NCBI RefSeq assembly: GCF_035818475.1
Contig: NZ_JAYMGV010000005.1
Coordinates: 124,001-188,000, forward strand
Source of the DNA: Cognatitamlana sp035818475
Lineage (GTDB): Bacteria > Bacteroidota > Bacteroidia > Flavobacteriales > Flavobacteriaceae
Direction: 5' to 3'
DNA length: 64,000 nt
The position numbers and the translations under genes were made by a program. Every line of letters begins with the position of its first letter. Position 1 is the first letter of the stretch. The notes under the pieces are model-generated. The model searched no databases and was not told where the DNA came from. It saw only the letters and a program-made list of their open reading frames with translations. Positions 63,590-64,000 of the stretch are shown here, piece by piece.

Positions 63590-64000
63590 TTATTCTTCAA
63601 GTTCTTTTGAAAACTCATCATTGATAAGTACAGCATGAGAACCCCATTTTTCTATGATAACTGGAGCATCATTGGTACCTTGCTTTCCTTTAGAGGATGA
63701 CCCTTTTCGAATTATATCAGCTAATTCTTTTCGCATTTCTATTACTTTTTCGGGATATTGCTCCGCTAAATTTTTTTGCTCACTTTCATCTAAGGCCATA
63801 TTGTACAACTGATAATTTTTTATAGGATTATCGGCTTTGTTAGCTTCTTCTTTATTGGTTTTAGGAGCAGTCCAACCTCCAGACCCAGGAACTGCTGCCA
63901 TTTTCCAATTGTCCTTTCGGTAAGCGAAATAGCCTTGAACAGAATGATGTATCACATCATTTCTATTGGTTTTTCCACCATAAAATGCTTTCATAAAGCT
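63590..64000 (-). CDS. C-terminal part of a type I sulfatase (runs off the window)
   Basis: The last 137 residues are seen; the frame continues through the right edge without a start. GGKTNRNDVIHHSVQGYFAY, WKMAAVPGSGGW, QLYNMALDESEQKNLAEQYP and a C-terminal charged tail match the end of arylsulfatase-type enzymes. The active site lies outside the window. This makes at least five sulfatases in the locus. Confidence 0.8.
   Translation of the reverse strand, partial: SFMKAFYGGKTNRNDVIHHSVQGYFAYRKDNWKMAAVPGSGGWTAPKTNKEEANKADNPIKNYQLYNMALDESEQKNLAEQYPEKVIEMRKELADIIRKGSSSKGKQGTNDAPVIIEKWGSHAVLINDEFSKELEE

Noticed and set aside
36340..64000. Second copy of the tRNA-Ser 3' end as an attachment site
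   Set aside because: I found no matching repeat by eye within the window; it may lie beyond the right edge, so no att site is reported.

Overview
The window looks like chromosomal DNA of a marine Flavobacteriaceae-type Bacteroidetes. The evidence is low GC, TAnnTTTG-type promoters, two secreted proteins ending in type IX secretion (T9SS) sorting tails, many SusCD-era polysaccharide-degrading enzymes, and a hybrid two-component system of the kind that controls polysaccharide utilization loci (PULs).

Positions 1 to about 36.3 kb are mostly housekeeping genes: flavin oxidoreductase, rlmI-like methyltransferase, dnaK, serine dehydratase, panB, a pseudouridine synthase, an ALDH, an Lrp regulator divergent from a methionine gamma-lyase-like gene, NhaC, a peroxide-defence group (2-Cys peroxiredoxin, katG with an ankyrin protein, tpx), and a cell-envelope/division group (dgkA, ftsK, lolA-like, lptF/G-like, ribB). 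Two oddities sit here. The 3' end of dnaK and its terminator are duplicated on the far side of a secreted T9SS cargo gene. An approximately 85-bp intergenic repeat occurs twice, in opposite orientations (7.2 and 35.4 kb).

At 36.3 kb a tRNA-Ser(UGA) is followed by a tyrosine integrase of the Bacteroidetes conjugative-element type and by an ORF that joins a relaxase-like start to a TraN-like body. A decayed transposase lies beyond. This looks like the left edge of a genomic island with the scar of a collapsed integrative conjugative element.

From 39.6 kb to the right end is a catabolic locus. One block of seven same-strand genes (52.9 to 39.6 kb) encodes a PL8 lyase, a GH29 fucosidase, two tandem chondroitinase B-like PL6 lyases, a GH95 fucosidase and two sulfatases. 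A divergent iduronate-2-sulfatase-like gene and a giant hybrid regulator follow. A second block (64.0 to 59.5 kb) holds a partial sulfatase, a GH88 unsaturated uronyl hydrolase, a decayed DUF6250-like gene and another sulfatase. The enzyme set fits breakdown of a fucosylated, sulfated glycosaminoglycan: sulfatases and two fucosidase families strip sulfated fucose branches, PL8/PL6 cut the galactosaminoglycan chain, and GH88 opens the unsaturated products. Fucosylated chondroitin sulfate of sea cucumbers is my leading substrate hypothesis. It is an inference from gene content only. No SusC/SusD pair is present in the window, and several IS and gene remnants interrupt the locus.
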